A stretch of 64,000 nt of DNA from Rutidosis leptorrhynchoides (Eukaryota > Streptophyta > Magnoliopsida > Asterales > Asteraceae): positions 183,332,501 to 183,396,500 of the forward strand of contig NC_092333.1 of the NCBI RefSeq assembly GCF_046630445.1, in the 5' to 3' direction. The first letter of the stretch is position 1. Every line of letters starts with the position of its first letter. The notes under the pieces were generated by a model that was given only the letters and a program-made list of their open reading frames with translations, was not told the origin of the DNA and searched no databases. The translations under genes were made by a program, and so were the position numbers. Positions 27,119 through 39,090 of the stretch are shown one piece after another.

Positions 27119-27352
27119 AATATTAATATTAATATTATGATCATTATTATTATTGTTATTATTATTTTAATTGTTATTAATATTATTATTATTATTAATA
27201 TTATTAATTGTTATGAATATTTTGATTATTATTATTATTATGATTATCATTAAGTATTATAATTATAATTATAATTATTTGTATTATTATTAAGTATTAC
27301 GAACATTAGTTATTAGTATTATTACTATTACTAATACAAGTATTAGTTACCC

Positions 27353-27832
<480 letters not shown>

Positions 27833-29559
27833 CCTTATTATTAGTATAAGTATCATTATTATGATTATGATTATCATTATTATTATTAACAAAAGTATTT
27901 TTATTATCAATAATAATAGGATTGTTAAAATTATTATTAACAAGTAATTAGTAATGATATCAAAAATTAATATTTTCAGTATCATTATTATTAAATTATT
28001 CATTTTATTAAAAGTTACTGATACAATCAATATTATGAGATTTATTATTAAAAATTATCATTAATATTCTTATTAATAGAATAGAATTATAAATAATATC
28101 ATCATATTTATTAGTATTACCACTATTAATACTTCAAAAATTATCTTAGTATTATTAAAGTACTGTTTTAACAAACAAATAATATAAAAATATATATAAA
28201 AATATATTTAATACATATAACATAATAAAATTTAATATTTTTATATACAAAATAAATATATGAAACATATATATATTATTAATATAAAAATGATATAACT
28301 AATAAATTTATATATACAATTGTTCAATTACAACTATGTATATTGATAAATATACGAATGATAGTTCGTGAATCCAAGGCCAACCTTGCATTGTTCAATG
28401 TCATCATATATTTTTTTACTATAAAAGATAGTATAGTGAGTTTCATATGATCCCTTTTACTCTTTATATTTTTGGGCTGAGAATACATGCGCTGCTTTAT
28501 AACTGATTTACAACAGTTTTATTAAATGCCTTTGAAATCTATATTTTTGGACTGAGAATACATGAGATGCTTTTATAAATGTTTGACGAGATAGACTCAA
28601 GTAAAACATTCCTCGAATGAATTATTATATAGACAGAAGTTCTGTTGATTATTATTGAATTAGTTGGACGTTATAATTGCCACTAATTGATGTGAATATT
28701 TCCCCTTGATTATTATAGCTTGGTAACCTAAGAATTAGGAAACGGGTATGGCCCCTAATTCACGCGAATCCTAAAGGTAGCTGCCGGGTTTAATACCCCC
28801 ACCCAGAATGTTCACTAGACGGAAGAGCTAGTGGGCGTGGTGTTTAGTACTTCGAGGTTTATATGTTGATTACAGACTGAAAGTTCTGTTTATTTTGGGG
28901 ATATTTATGATGCGCATTAAATGTTAAGGTCGGTTACCAAGCAATGAAAGCAAGCAATGAAAAGTGAATGTTATGTATCGAGAGAATGATTTTATACACA
29001 GGTTATGTGTATGATATTTTGTACACGCGATATGTGTACGGTTATGAAGCATTTTGAAAAATGATTTCGTACACGAGATATGTGTACTGTTTTTAAAAGA
29101 TATCGCATGTACATTACAGGTGGGTATAGGATTCGGGCCCATTTGTACCATGCACATTTAAGTCTTGTGGTCTATCAAAATGATGAATTTTACTGTTTAT
29201 GATAAACCTATGAACTCACCAACCTTTTGGTTGACACTTGAAAGCATGTTTATTCTCAGGTATGAAAGAAATCTTCCGCTGTGCATTTGCTCATTTTAGA
29301 GATATTACTTGGAGTCATTCATGAGATATTTCAAAAGACGTTGCATTCGAGTCGTTGAATTCATCAAGAATATTATTAAGTCATTTATAGTTGGATATAT
29401 TATGAAATGGTATGCATGCCGTCAACTTTCGATGTGATGAAAGTTTGTCTTTTAAAAACAAATGCAATGTTTGTAAAATGTATCATTTAGAGGTCAAATA
29501 TCTCGCAATGAAATCAATTATTATGGAACGTTTATAATCGATATGAACGGGGCATTTCA

Positions 29560-30641
29560 GGATCTTCCTCGGCATCCCTGGCATTAATATTGAATGCCCT
29601 ACCATGCATGTTCTCAGTTGTCTTCTTATTAGGGCACGTATCACGGAAATGCCCAAGCTTACCACATTCATAACAAACCTTCTGAGTACCACCATTTTTC
29701 GACTTCCCATTACCAATAATATTACCACCACCCACAGCAGGAGGAGCAGTATTCGGCATAACCACCTTACAATCCTTAGCAACGTGTCCATGTTTCGAAC
29801 ACCTATTACAAGTAACCGAACAATACCCATCATGTGCTTTATAACATCTCGGACATACACGTTGACTACGATTATTCAAACCAGAAGTATTTTGTTTCTT
29901 TTGCTAATTTTGATTCTGGTTCCGGGAGTTATCCCACCTCCTTTTTCCATCATCAGCCTTCTTAACAACTTCATCACTAGCCTCTGACACAGTTTTCTTA
30001 CCCCTTCTCAGTATCTTGTCATTCAGCTTATGCGCCATAGAGATGGCAGCTTCAATGGTCTAGGGCTTACTAGACTCAACCCCAATCTCAATATGATCGG
30101 ACAGTCCGTCAATATACGCTTCAATCTTGAGGTCTTCCTCAGGATAAGCATTTGGGCACAAAAATGTCAATTCAAAGAACCTTTTGTCATAGGCATCGAT
30201 ATCGGTGCCCTTCATCTTTAAGTTCTTAAGTTCATTCTCCAACTTCTTGAGTTCACCCCGTGAACGATAACGGGTGATCATCCTCTCTTTGAAGGCATTC
30301 CAAGTCGAACTATAGGCAGCATCATTACCCAAATTGTTTACCAAATTATTCCACCAAGTTAGTGCACTGTCCTTGAGAGTGCAGCTGGCGAAACTAACCT
30401 TGTCCTCATCACGGACTCTACTAACCCAAAAGATAGACTCTAATTTCTCAAACCAGTGGGCAAGTTCGATAGGCCCTTCAGTGCCACTAAATTCCTGTGG
30501 GCGACTAGCCATGAAAGTCTTATGGGAACAACCTAATTGTTGACATTAGCATTCGCATTAGCATTAGCTGCCATTGCAGCTGCTATCCCTTCAGAAATCA
30601 AACGTTGAAAGCGAGCTTCGGTGGACATACGGTGTGGCATG
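29560..30641 (-). pseudogene. Element D gag
   Basis: The minus-strand Gag starts MPHRMSTEARFQRLI and continues with SRPQEFSGTEGPIELAHWFE, ALTWWNNLV and MITRYRSRGELKKLENEL in the capsid region. The nucleocapsid has CNRCSKHGHVAKDC and CYECGKLGHFRDTCP zinc knuckles and the FNINARDAEEDPE run before protease. It is cut at its end by insertion F, and there are a few other breaks. Confidence 0.85.
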
Positions 30642-30930
30642 ATCTTCAAAATAGAATAACACAACCGTTAGTACTAAGAATAATACTAGTGTTATAAAGG
30701 ATTAGATCGAACACAGAAAGATCAACCATTACAATAATAGTCAATGAACACTATGATTAATACCATGATAATGATAAATAAACAGATGATATATAAAGGA
30801 AATAACCATCCATAGCATAAATGAAAATATCTTATAACAAAATCCTCGGCAAAACACCGTACATCACCAAAATGAATGTATAAAGGACATTAAGTCTATG
30901 AAATAAAGAAATCACTCATGAAATATCACA

Positions 30931-31359
30931 TCACATCTGCTTGGAGCGGGTGTGATAAGCTGGTCCGGTATGAGGCTCCTCGGGAGTCTCATACTTTCTC
31001 AACTTACCCTTAACCGTCTCCAACTCCGTCCTGAGGCCACGTATCTCACTCTCTAAGGCCTCAAACCTAGCGTCCACCTCACGGTTACGCTTTTGGATCC
31101 CGAACTCGATCCTATTCTTCAAGCTTACGAACCCATCCATAGCACCCGTAATCTCATCAAGCATCTCCACATGCGGCAAAGTACGCATGCAGTCACTTAG
31201 GGCGTTAATACGAGTCTCGGGCCGGTAAGCCCTGGTCATATGAATAATGGTGGACATGTAGTAGTTAACCGGGTCATCGATCAAAGGCTGACGAGCGCGG
31301 TGTCTAGCAGCAGTCGGGGAAACTGGAGCCGGAACAGAATTATTACTTGAAGCCGACAT
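30931..31359 (-). CDS. Element D leader ORF: coiled-coil protein, 142 aa
   Basis: An uninterrupted minus-strand frame lies between the primer site and gag. The N-terminal third is Ser/Ala/Pro-rich (SASSNNSVPAPVSP), followed by an alpha-helical middle (YYMSTIIHMTRAYRPETR). A predicted coiled coil covers about residues 80-125 (DARFEALESEIRGLRTELE and on), and the tail is polar (AYHTRSKQM). I recognise no family. It is the only extra ORF of D and is separated from gag by about 290 bases. Its position resembles the additional leader ORFs described in some plant gypsy elements. Function is unknown; RNA or particle assembly is a guess. Confidence 0.6.
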   Translation of the reverse strand: MSASSNNSVPAPVSPTAARHRARQPLIDDPVNYYMSTIIHMTRAYRPETRINALSDCMRTLPHVEMLDEITGAMDGFVSLKNRIEFGIQKRNREVDARFEALESEIRGLRTELETVKGKLRKYETPEEPHTGPAYHTRSKQM

Positions 31360-31428
31360 CTACAAATAGAAAAATCAAATACCACATATAATAGAGAAAA
31401 TAATAGTAAGTAATAAACTTATGGGTTA

Positions 31429-31711
31429 TGTAACATCCCAGGTAACACGTTCCCTGTAGCATGATGTTGTCCGCTTTATCCGTAGGCGTACGGATTTTTC
31501 TTGGCGACCAAAGACGACGAACACTTTCCCAGGAGGTCACCCATCCTGGTAGTGCCCTCGCATGAGCACGCTTAACTGCAGAGTTCTCATGGGATCTGCT
31601 GCGCTTGTGGTCCCAAAACGCGTCATGCTAGGAAAGGTCTCCACACCCTTATAAGGCATGCTTCGTTCCCCTCTCCAACCGATGTGAGACGGATGTAACA
31701 TGGATGTTACA
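31429..31711 (-). mobile_element. Cassandra-type solo LTR (283 bp) carrying a 5S-like sequence
   Basis: It runs from TGTAACATCC to GGATGTTACA and is flanked by GGTTA at 31424-31428 and 31712-31716. The 5S-like part fixes the sense strand as minus. A TATA-like CTTATAAGG and a CACATCGGTTGG block resemble known terminal-repeat-in-miniature elements. No internal region or second LTR is present. It is inserted six bases inside the left end of the MITE. Confidence 0.85.
31519..31600 (-). other. 5S rRNA-derived segment (Pol III internal promoter)
   Basis: The minus strand reads CAGATCCCATGAGAACTC, AGTTAAGCGTGCTCATGCG, then GGATGGGTGACCTCCTGGGA. These match the plant 5S rRNA body, including box A and box C of the internal control region. 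It lies inside a Cassandra-type LTR and is not a 5S gene: the normal 5S ends are missing. Confidence 0.85.
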
Positions 31712-32200
31712 GGTTAAAGCCAAAAATAGGCTACAAACTTACACAAATGTACCGATGTCGCCCACAAACTCATTTCCGTCCTACTGTCGCCTACAAACTT
31801 TCAAAAAATGTACCGATGTAAGCAAAAACTTTCAAAAAGTGTACCAATGTAAATAATAATGACTTGCTACTGGCTAAACAGGTTAAATCAACACGTGTAG
31901 TTCGTGGATTGGATCTTAAAAAAAAATCAGGTCAAAACTATAAAATGTTGATATTAGCACATTTTTTGAAAGTTTGTAGGCGACAGTAGGACGGAAATGA
32001 GTTTGTGGGCGACATCGGTACATTTGTGTAAGTTTGTAGCCTATTTTTGACTTTAACCCTAAACTTATAGGCATCCCTCATATAAACAAATGTGCACAAT
32101 AATGCTATAACAGGAAAGGTCTGGTTGTAGACTAGACTCTAATGCACCCTAATGACCAAGGGTTGACCACATTATGACCGCCTAGTTCCCTGTAACCAGA

Positions 32201-32212
32201 GCTCTGATACCA
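32201..32212 (-). other. Element D primer-binding site
   Basis: The minus strand reads TGGTATCAGAGC, complementary to the 3' end of initiator Met-tRNA, two bases from the LTR at 32215. Confidence 0.9.
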
Positions 32213-33218
32213 ACTGTGATGGCCCGTCAAGTACCCTTAACAGCTCCGTCACTTGGTCCCACAGCTTGATCGAAACTCTATATGAATTTAGTAAACAACA
32301 TTGCATTCTTTATTTAAAAGTGATTTCCTACAAAGAAAATCCACCAAAATATGTAGTTTAGAAAAACCCAACATATATAAAATAACCAAAGTTGACCAAA
32401 AACAAGTCAACCAAACACGCACAATGTAACAAACCAAAATAGAATGCAAAGTTTAATGTTTAACAAAAATCTGCCAACATGCATGCAGACCCTCTATTAC
32501 AGCAGAAGCCAATTAATCAAGTACCTGAGAAAACATGCGAGTAAACAACCAACAAAAAATGTTGAGTGAATTATAGGTTTTAAAATAACGAATAAACTTT
32601 AGACCACAAAATTTCAAATGTTAGAAAACATAAAACTATTATTCCATTAATCCATGAGTTACCTGGTAACCACTTAACCATTTCCATACCCTTACCAAAC
32701 AACAATATACACTGAACAAGTGTATCTTAAAAAATAACGAAGTACTAATACATTCCGATTATAAATTGCTAGCGCGACTAGCTCGAAATGGGGCTGTCAA
32801 GCCTGATAGATCTATCCATAGGATTCGCGTTCACCAGTAGAAACCAGTGATTACAGTTACCAGACTAGAAAATATTTTCGTTCATTTCATAATGAATAAT
32901 TTAAATTTATTTCCACTTGTGTCTAAACGTAAAACAAAAATGCATATAATCTCATCCCAAAAATACTTTAAATAGTATGAAAAACGGGACTATAACTCAC
33001 CTTAACGTAAAAGAAGCAACAATACAGAAATGTGAACAATAAATGGTAAAGTGATCCAGAATGACCACAACGCCGACCTATAAATAATGCAGGTCGATAT
33101 AAATAACTAACTTAGGTCAAGTCTTAGTATGATAGCTATAGTACTTGTTGCAAATAAGCATAGAACAACACTCAGTATGTTTCGGTATGATCAGGACAAC
33201 GTATAAAACACACTTTCT

Positions 33219-33340
33219 ATTTTTAAAAAGCTTCTATTTTTAGCAGGTTTCCATTTTTGAAAAGTTTCTATTTTTAGAAAGTTTATATTTTTAGAAAGTT
33301 TCTATTTTTAGAAAGTTTCTATTTTTAGAAAGCTTTTAAC
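33219..33340. repeat. 17-bp tandem repeat in LTR D
   Basis: About seven units of the form TTTCTATTTTTAGAAAG, the first ones diverged and the last four nearly identical. Each unit has self-complementary ends (TTTCT/AGAAA). Confidence 0.9.
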
Positions 33341-33365
33341 TTAGAAAAGTTTCCTTAATTAGAAA

Positions 33366-33445
33366 TGTCAACAAAAGTCAACTGAAAGTCAAAGTCAACT
33401 GAAAGTCAACTCAAAAGTCAATCTTGGTCAAACTTAGTCAACAAT
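33366..33445 (-). promoter_or_regulatory. W-box-like TTGAC cluster in LTR D
   Basis: Eight GTCAA strings lie in about 80 bases, i.e. TTGAC on the element's sense strand. TTGAC is the core bound by WRKY factors. Similar clusters lie at 4120-4165 and 42161-42330 in other LTRs. Regulatory use is inferred. Confidence 0.5.
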
Positions 33446-34583
33446 GAAATTTAAAGTGAAAATTATATTAATAATATAAGTTATAACCCAATGGTACACC
33501 TTAGAGGCTCCAAAAATGGTCACATAGTCGGACCCCAACTGATCATACACGTTTTTACATTTCAATTTCATCAAAATCCTAAATGGGGCATAACGTTTGA
33601 TCCGAAACTCAAAACAACATGAATCTAAAGCCTAAAATTATTGTCTTGATGAGAGGAACTCATCTATACACTTTATTTAATCAAAAACATCTGTTAAGTG
33701 TACTGATTTTAATAATAAGTCGACTGTCCAAAATTTATCAAACCGAAAACATACATAAACGAGTATTTCTACGCATCAAATCATCAATACAATAATACAC
33801 AAGTACTATACTATCAAAACATGATTAAAAACAGTAAAAATAAATAGAAATGAAAAGGCTAGGGTTAGGGTTTATACCCTAATCAAGAAATAAATGATAT
33901 AATCGCGTAGAGATCGAAGCGGTGAATCCAGAAATGATGAAAGCTTCTTGAAATGAGTAAAAAATTGATGAATATGATGATGATATTGGTGTGTGTAGGT
34001 GACAGCCACCAAGAAGAAAAAGGGAGAGGAGAAAAGCCTTGAGAGAAAAAAATTAGGTTTTGAAATAAAATGTGATAAATGAAATGAAAGTTGCAAAATG
34101 AAAATGAAATGGGGTAAGAGGGAGGGGGTTGGCCGAAATCTTCATGGGGTGGGCCCTTCATGGCCCAAATTAACCAATTGGAGAAAGACTGGTGGCCTGA
34201 GAACCTGAACGAAACCAGAAACGCGAAAACGCCATTACGCGATTAAATCTTTGGAGGAATTACGCACACGCGATAAATAAAATGTAGAAATACTTTATAT
34301 AATCATATGACATAAAAATATCATAATAAAAATAATTTAGATTTAAAAATCTCAAAAGTCTGACCGTTGGTTTAAAAACCGAAATGATTCACCGGATAGA
34401 AATCCACGACACGTAGAAACGTACAATTTTAAATATGAATACAAATATTCATATAACACATAATAAGGAATATATTATTAATAAAATAATATTATAAGTC
34501 ATAAAAATGACGTGGCACGAATATCAAATATCGGGCGTTAAATACAAATGGTAAAAGATAACGGAAAAAGTAGGGTCGTGACA

Positions 34584-34744
34584 TGCTCTCCTGATTAATA
34601 TATGTTATTATATTTATATTTATTTACTTTTTAGTTTTTTTTTTAAACGTCTTATATTTATTTATGTTATGTTATGTTTTGAGTTTAGATTATTATTATT
34701 ATTTTCAGTACGTTTAATAGATATTTAATGATGATAGTCGATTT
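34584..34744. other. Short AT-rich stretch between element D and the LINE
   Basis: I see no gene or repeat structure. It carries no visible LINE coding sequence and may be pre-insertion DNA. D's right-hand target copy would be TGCTC (34584-34588); the partner is off the window. Confidence 0.5.
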
Positions 34745-34749
34745 CACGG

Positions 34750-36759
34750 GGGTGCAATGCCAGTTTCGTATCTTTAATCCCAAAGAAAACTACCCCGATG
34801 AATCTTGGAGATTATCGCTCCATTAGCCTAATAGGAAGTTTTTATAAGATTATCTCTAAAATGTTATCGAGAAGACTTAAAAGGGTGATTCAAAAGATTA
34901 TAGGTGTGGAGCAAAGTGCTTTTATGAAGGATAGGCACATCTTGAATGGTATTCTTGTGGCTAATGAATTGATCGACGAGGTTAAAAGGAAAAAAGAGAA
35001 ATTCTTGATTTTCAAAGCCGACGTTGAAAAGGCGTTCGATTGCATTAATAGGGAATTCCTTCTCAAGATACTTAAAAGAATGAGTTTTGGTTCGAAATGG
35101 AGAAATTGGATTAATGCTAGTTTATCTTCGGCCTCGGTTTCAGTTCTTGTTAACAGTTCCCCTACCGAGGAATTCGCCCTTCAGAGAGGAGTACGACAAG
35201 GGGACCCATTATCTCCTTATTTGTTTATTATAGTGGCGGAAGGACTAAATGCGTTAATCAAAAGAGCACTTCATCAAGATCTAGTTAAAGGTATTGAGGT
35301 AGGACAAGACCGGGTTTTGATATCGTATCTTCAATATGCCGATGATACCATCCTGTTTGGTGAATGGAGTAGGAGGAACGTCGGTAACATTTTTAAAGTT
35401 CTCAAATGCTTTAAAATTTTCTCGGGTCTTAAGGTGAATGTTGCGAAAAGTAGCTTATACAGAGTTGGGGTTCATCCGAACGAGGTAGAAAACATGGCTC
35501 ATCATTTTGGGTGCCAAGTCATAAGCCTCCCTTTTATGTATTTAGGGCTTCCAATTGGAAGGAAAATGAATGCGAGTAGAGATTGGGACCCTTATATCGA
35601 AAAATTCCATGGTAGGCTCGCTAGTTGAAAAGCAAAAACCATGTCATTTGGTGGCCGGTTAACTCTTATTAAATCGGTGCTTAGTAGTCTTCCTTTATAC
35701 GCCTTCTCCTTATTCCGTGCACCATCATGCGTCATCAACAAGCTCGAAGGTTTGCGCCGTTTATTTTTTTGGGTGGGTCGGGGGATAACATTAAAATGTC
35801 TTGGGTAAAATGGGATACTATTTTACTTCCTTATGAGGGCAGGGGTTTTAACATCGGGTCTTTGAAGGCGCAAAACTTAGCCTTGTTGGGAAAGTGGTGG
35901 TGGCGGTTCCATAATAAAAAACATTCTCTTTGGACTAAAGTTATCACGAGTTTATATGGGCGGGGCGGGGGGTTGGGTGGTCCTTCCAATCGTGGGTCCG
36001 GAAAGGTTTAGTTTGGAATAACATTTGTAAAGTCGGGATTTTCATCGATAATCTCGGCATATCTTTCACTAACTCGTTTTTGAAGCATATATGCAAAGGT
36101 GATGACACATTATTTGGCAAGACAAGTGGATCGGAAACTACACTCTTAAAGAGAGATTTGGAAGATTATATAATCTGGATCGTAACAAGAATGCGTTAAT
36201 TATGGATCGATGCTCTCGGGATGCAAACTGTAATCTATCCTTCATGTGGGACTGGTCTCGTATACCAAATGGGAGAACCGAAACTGAGTTGCAGCAGATG
36301 TGTAATATTCTAAGTAGCTTTGTATTTTTGGATGGGCCGCATGATAAGTGGACGTGTAATTTGCAAACTGACGGATCATTTTCAGTCTCCTTCATGACAA
36401 AACTGATCAACAAGAAGCTACTATCTTCAAATAATAATTCCTTGCCTACTGATCGGCTTCACATGCTCCCTCAGAAAATAGGCGTGTTAATTTGGCGAGT
36501 GAAACAAAACCGAATCCCGGTTAGAGTCGAACTAGACAAAAGAGGCATTGACTTGGATTCGGTTCGTTGTCCTATTTACGATGATGGGCTTGAAACGGTG
36601 GAGCATATCTTCATTCATTGCTCTTTCGCTAGAAATCTATGGTCGAGAGTTTTTCGTTGGTGGAATTTAAGTAGGCAACCATATGCTCATGTGGGTGAAG
36701 GTATTATCGATAACAATCTTCCGCAAAAGAAGTCGCTATTTTGGAAGGCCATTGAGTGA
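34750..36759 (+). pseudogene. LINE ORF2 fragment: reverse transcriptase and zf-RVT domain
   Basis: RT motifs are in order: DYRSISLIG, EQSAFMKDRHILNGIL, FKADVEKAFDC (first catalytic Asp, about 35011-35043), LQRGVRQGDPLSPYLF, and YADD (35335-35346). These are followed by FMYLGLPIGRKM. A TGA replaces the usual Trp of LASWKAKT at 35626-35628. Reading then shifts frame near 35757-35780 ([19 protein letters not shown] continues in another frame to 36011), and shifts again before 36202. The zinc-binding region lies at about 36400-36680 (LIWRVKQNRIPVRVELDKRG, CPIYDDGLETVEHIFIHC). A second Trp-to-TGA change lies at 36757-36759. In the family the protein copies LINE RNA at the nicked target. Confidence 0.85.
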
Positions 36760-36825
36760 GTTTGTGGCTATATGATTTGGAAAAATCGGAACCTTACCTT
36801 ATTCCAAAAAAAGAAAGGTAACTGC

Positions 36826-38820
36826 TGATTCGTTAAAACTAAGGGGTATAAAATACTATTAAATTTTACAAGGAAATACTATTAAATACGATACAATTTT
36901 ACTCAAGATATTTATTTATTTATTGAATGGATATACTTAAACCTTGCTACAACACTTATAGGCAGTGTACCTAATCGTACAGTAGTGTAGTTTTTAGTAA
37001 GTCCGGTTCGGTCCACAGGGAAAATCTTTAAACAAATCTTAACGCTATATTAGTTTTATTTTATAAAAATACAAATATATATATAAGTAATATTATTATT
37101 ATAAAGGAGGTTTTTACCGTTTAATGACCGGTTTGTCGATTTTAAAAACTTTAGTCTCAGTTAAAACCTAATGTAAAATATTAAAAATAAATACAAGACT
37201 TAATTTAAAGCGTAAAGTAAATAACGATAAGGAAATTGCGATAAATAAAAGTGCGATAAAATTGCGATAATTAAAAAGTACGATAATTAAAAGTGCAATT
37301 AAATACAATAACAATAAATAAAAGTGCGATAATTAGAAGTGCAATCAAATATAAAATAAATGAAATTAAATATGAAATAAAAGAATTATGCTTATTTAAA
37401 CTTCCGTAATCATGATGTTTGACGTGTTGATTTTAATGTTATGCCCATGGGTTAATTGTCCTTTATCCTGGATTATTTAATATGTCCGTCTGGTTTTTGT
37501 CCATAACAGTCCATCAGTCATAAATATAAAGTGCGAGTGTCCTCGTCAAATTATCCTTATACCCGAAGTTAAATATTCCAACTAATTGGGACTTAAACTG
37601 TAACAAGATTTTAATACTTTGTTTAATAATTACACCAGGTTATCGACTGCGTGTAACCCAAGGTTTTAATACTTTGTTAACAATTATGCCAAGTGTCCTT
37701 GTACATAATTTCACCCCTGTTTTAATAATTCTAGTGGCTATTAATCCATTCCCGTGTCCGGTTAAATGAACGATTACTCGTACTTATAAATACCCCGCCC
37801 ATCGTGTCCGATTGAGTGTATATGGTTATTTATAGGGACGTCCAATTGTAAATCTTTATATTAAAATTAACAAACTATCATTTAGTTAAACAAATATAAA
37901 GCCCATTAATAGCCCATAGTCTAATTTCCACAAGTGTCGTTCTTTTGTCCAAACCCCAATTATGGTACAAAGCCCAATTACCCAATTTTAATAATTAGCC
38001 CAACATCATGATTTCTACGTTTTAAATAAGCATAATAATAACTTAGCTACGAGACATTAAATTAAAAAGGTTGAACATAACTTATAATGATTAAAAATAG
38101 CGTAGCGTTTCACGGACAGAATTTCGACTTACACCCTTACAACATTCACTAACATACCCTTATTATTAGGATTAAAATTAAAATTAAAATATAAAATATA
38201 AATATAAATATTACGTATACATATATAGAGAGAGATTGATTTTTATGATATTAAAACTCGTCGAACTGCGTTGGCTTTTATAGGGAATTGAGTCCAGGGG
38301 AACTCCGCGACTCGCGGCATTTTCCTTCTTCAAACTCCGCAACTCGCGGAGTTTGATTTTACAGCTCACCCAGCTTTGGCTCTTTGTTTGCCGACGGATT
38401 TTTAATATAAATATAATATATAAATAATTTTAAGAATTATTTAAATATTATATTATATTTATGTGCATAGTTGACTCGTAATTTTTAGTCCGTTGCGTCG
38501 AGCGTTGAGAGTTTACTCATGTCCCGGTTCCGAATTTTCGAACGTCCTTGCGTACAATTTAATATCTTGTACTTTGCATTTTGAATCTTGTACTCTTGTA
38601 ATTTTGAGACGTTTCTTATCAATAATTGGAACCACTTTGATTGTATTTTGTACTTTTGAGCTTTTTGGAACTTTGCGTCTTCAATTCGTCGAATCTGTCT
38701 TTTGTCTTCACCTTTTATTATTTAAACGAATATTACTTGTAAATAGAACAATTGCAACTAAAAGCTTGTCTTTCTTGAGGAATAATGCTATGAAATATAT
38801 GTTCGTTTTTAGCATTATCA
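36826..38820 (-). mobile_element. Solo LTR E (Athila/Tat-type, element B family), 1995 bp
   Basis: It runs from TGATTCGTTAAAAC to TTAGCATTATCA, with TGAT/ATCA ends as in LTR B. Blocks shared with 10339-12212 include CTTGCTACAACAC, GCAGTGTACCTAATCGTA and TTTAATGACCGGTTTGTCG. Flanks are ACTGC (36821-36825) and ACAGC (38821-38825), a target duplication with one change. No primer site, internal region or second LTR is present, so it is the product of LTR-LTR recombination. The LINE reading continues on both sides. Confidence 0.85.
38288..38360. repeat. GC-rich palindromic motifs in LTR E
   Basis: AACTCCGCGACTCGCGGCA is followed about 30 bases later by AACTCCGCAACTCGCGGAG. Each can form a short GC-rich hairpin in AT-rich surroundings. 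The position within the LTR matches the palindromes of LTR B near 11688-11750. Confidence 0.75.
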
Positions 38821-39090
38821 ACAGCCCGATGACTCTTGATGATGTTCAAATCAAGGTGTTCGAATGGATTACAAGGCATTTTTGAAAAGCCAATATCGAA
38901 TGGAGCCAATGGCTTCTTAATCCGGGAACTCATGATGATAATGGTTGATGCTCGTTTTTGTATTTTGTAGGCTTGTTATAGTTGTTTTCTTGTCGTTGTT
39001 GTTTATTTAGAAAAAGCATGTTCTCAATTGCTTTTGTAATTTCTTTGAAGTAATAAAATTTCTTGTTGCCTTGCAAAAAAAATAAAAAAA
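38821..39090 (+). mobile_element. LINE 3' end: ORF2 C-terminus, 3' UTR and A-tail
   Basis: Past the solo LTR the LINE reading resumes (MTLDDVQIKVFEWITRHF at about 38830-38883), the usual C-terminal helix of plant L1 ORF2. A 3' UTR of about 190 bases follows, with AATAAAATT near 39052 and an A-rich tail (39075-39090). The orientation agrees with the RT part upstream. Confidence 0.8.

Larger units (their letters stand above)
31423..32059. mobile_element. Mutator-like MITE with perfect 9-bp target duplication
   Basis: The ends are inverted copies of about 101 bp with one mismatch, beginning GGGTTAAAGCCAAAAATAGG on the left and ending in the complement on the right. The flanks are TAAACTTAT at 31414-31422 and again at 32060-32068, the 9-bp duplication typical of Mutator-like transposons. 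Without the Cassandra-type insertion inside its left arm the element would be about 349 bp. It has no ORF. It sits in the leader of element D. Confidence 0.9.
32215..34583 (-). repeat. Element D 5' LTR (2369 bp)
   Basis: It runs from TGTGATGGCCCG at 32215 to AGGGTCGTGACA at 34583. The right 1.1 kb aligns with 12895-14001. It contains a 17-bp tandem repeat (33219-33340), a GTCAA-dense cluster (33366-33445) and the conserved CTCAGG/GCTGT block near 32490-32540. The sequence after 34583 is unrelated. Confidence 0.9.
34745..39090 (+). mobile_element. 5'-truncated L1-type LINE, interrupted by solo LTR E
   Basis: The element begins inside reverse transcriptase (SFVSLIPKKTTPMNLGDYRS), so ORF1, the endonuclease and the first RT blocks are missing. 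It continues through a zinc-binding RT-associated domain and resumes after the LTR insertion with the C-terminal piece (VQIKVFEWITRH at about 38840-38885). It ends with a 3' UTR and an A-rich tail at 39075-39090. No clear target duplication was found. In-frame stops and at least one frameshift make it inactive. Confidence 0.85.

Noticed and set aside
31519-31600. A functional 5S rRNA gene
   Set aside because: The 5S body lacks proper ends and lies within a 283-bp LTR with its own target duplication, so it is a Cassandra-type element part.
34798-35628. Reverse-transcriptase frame as a host gene
   Set aside because: Motif order (FKADVEKAFD, GDPLSPYLF, YADD), the zf-RVT region, the A-rich tail and the internal stops mark it as a LINE fragment.
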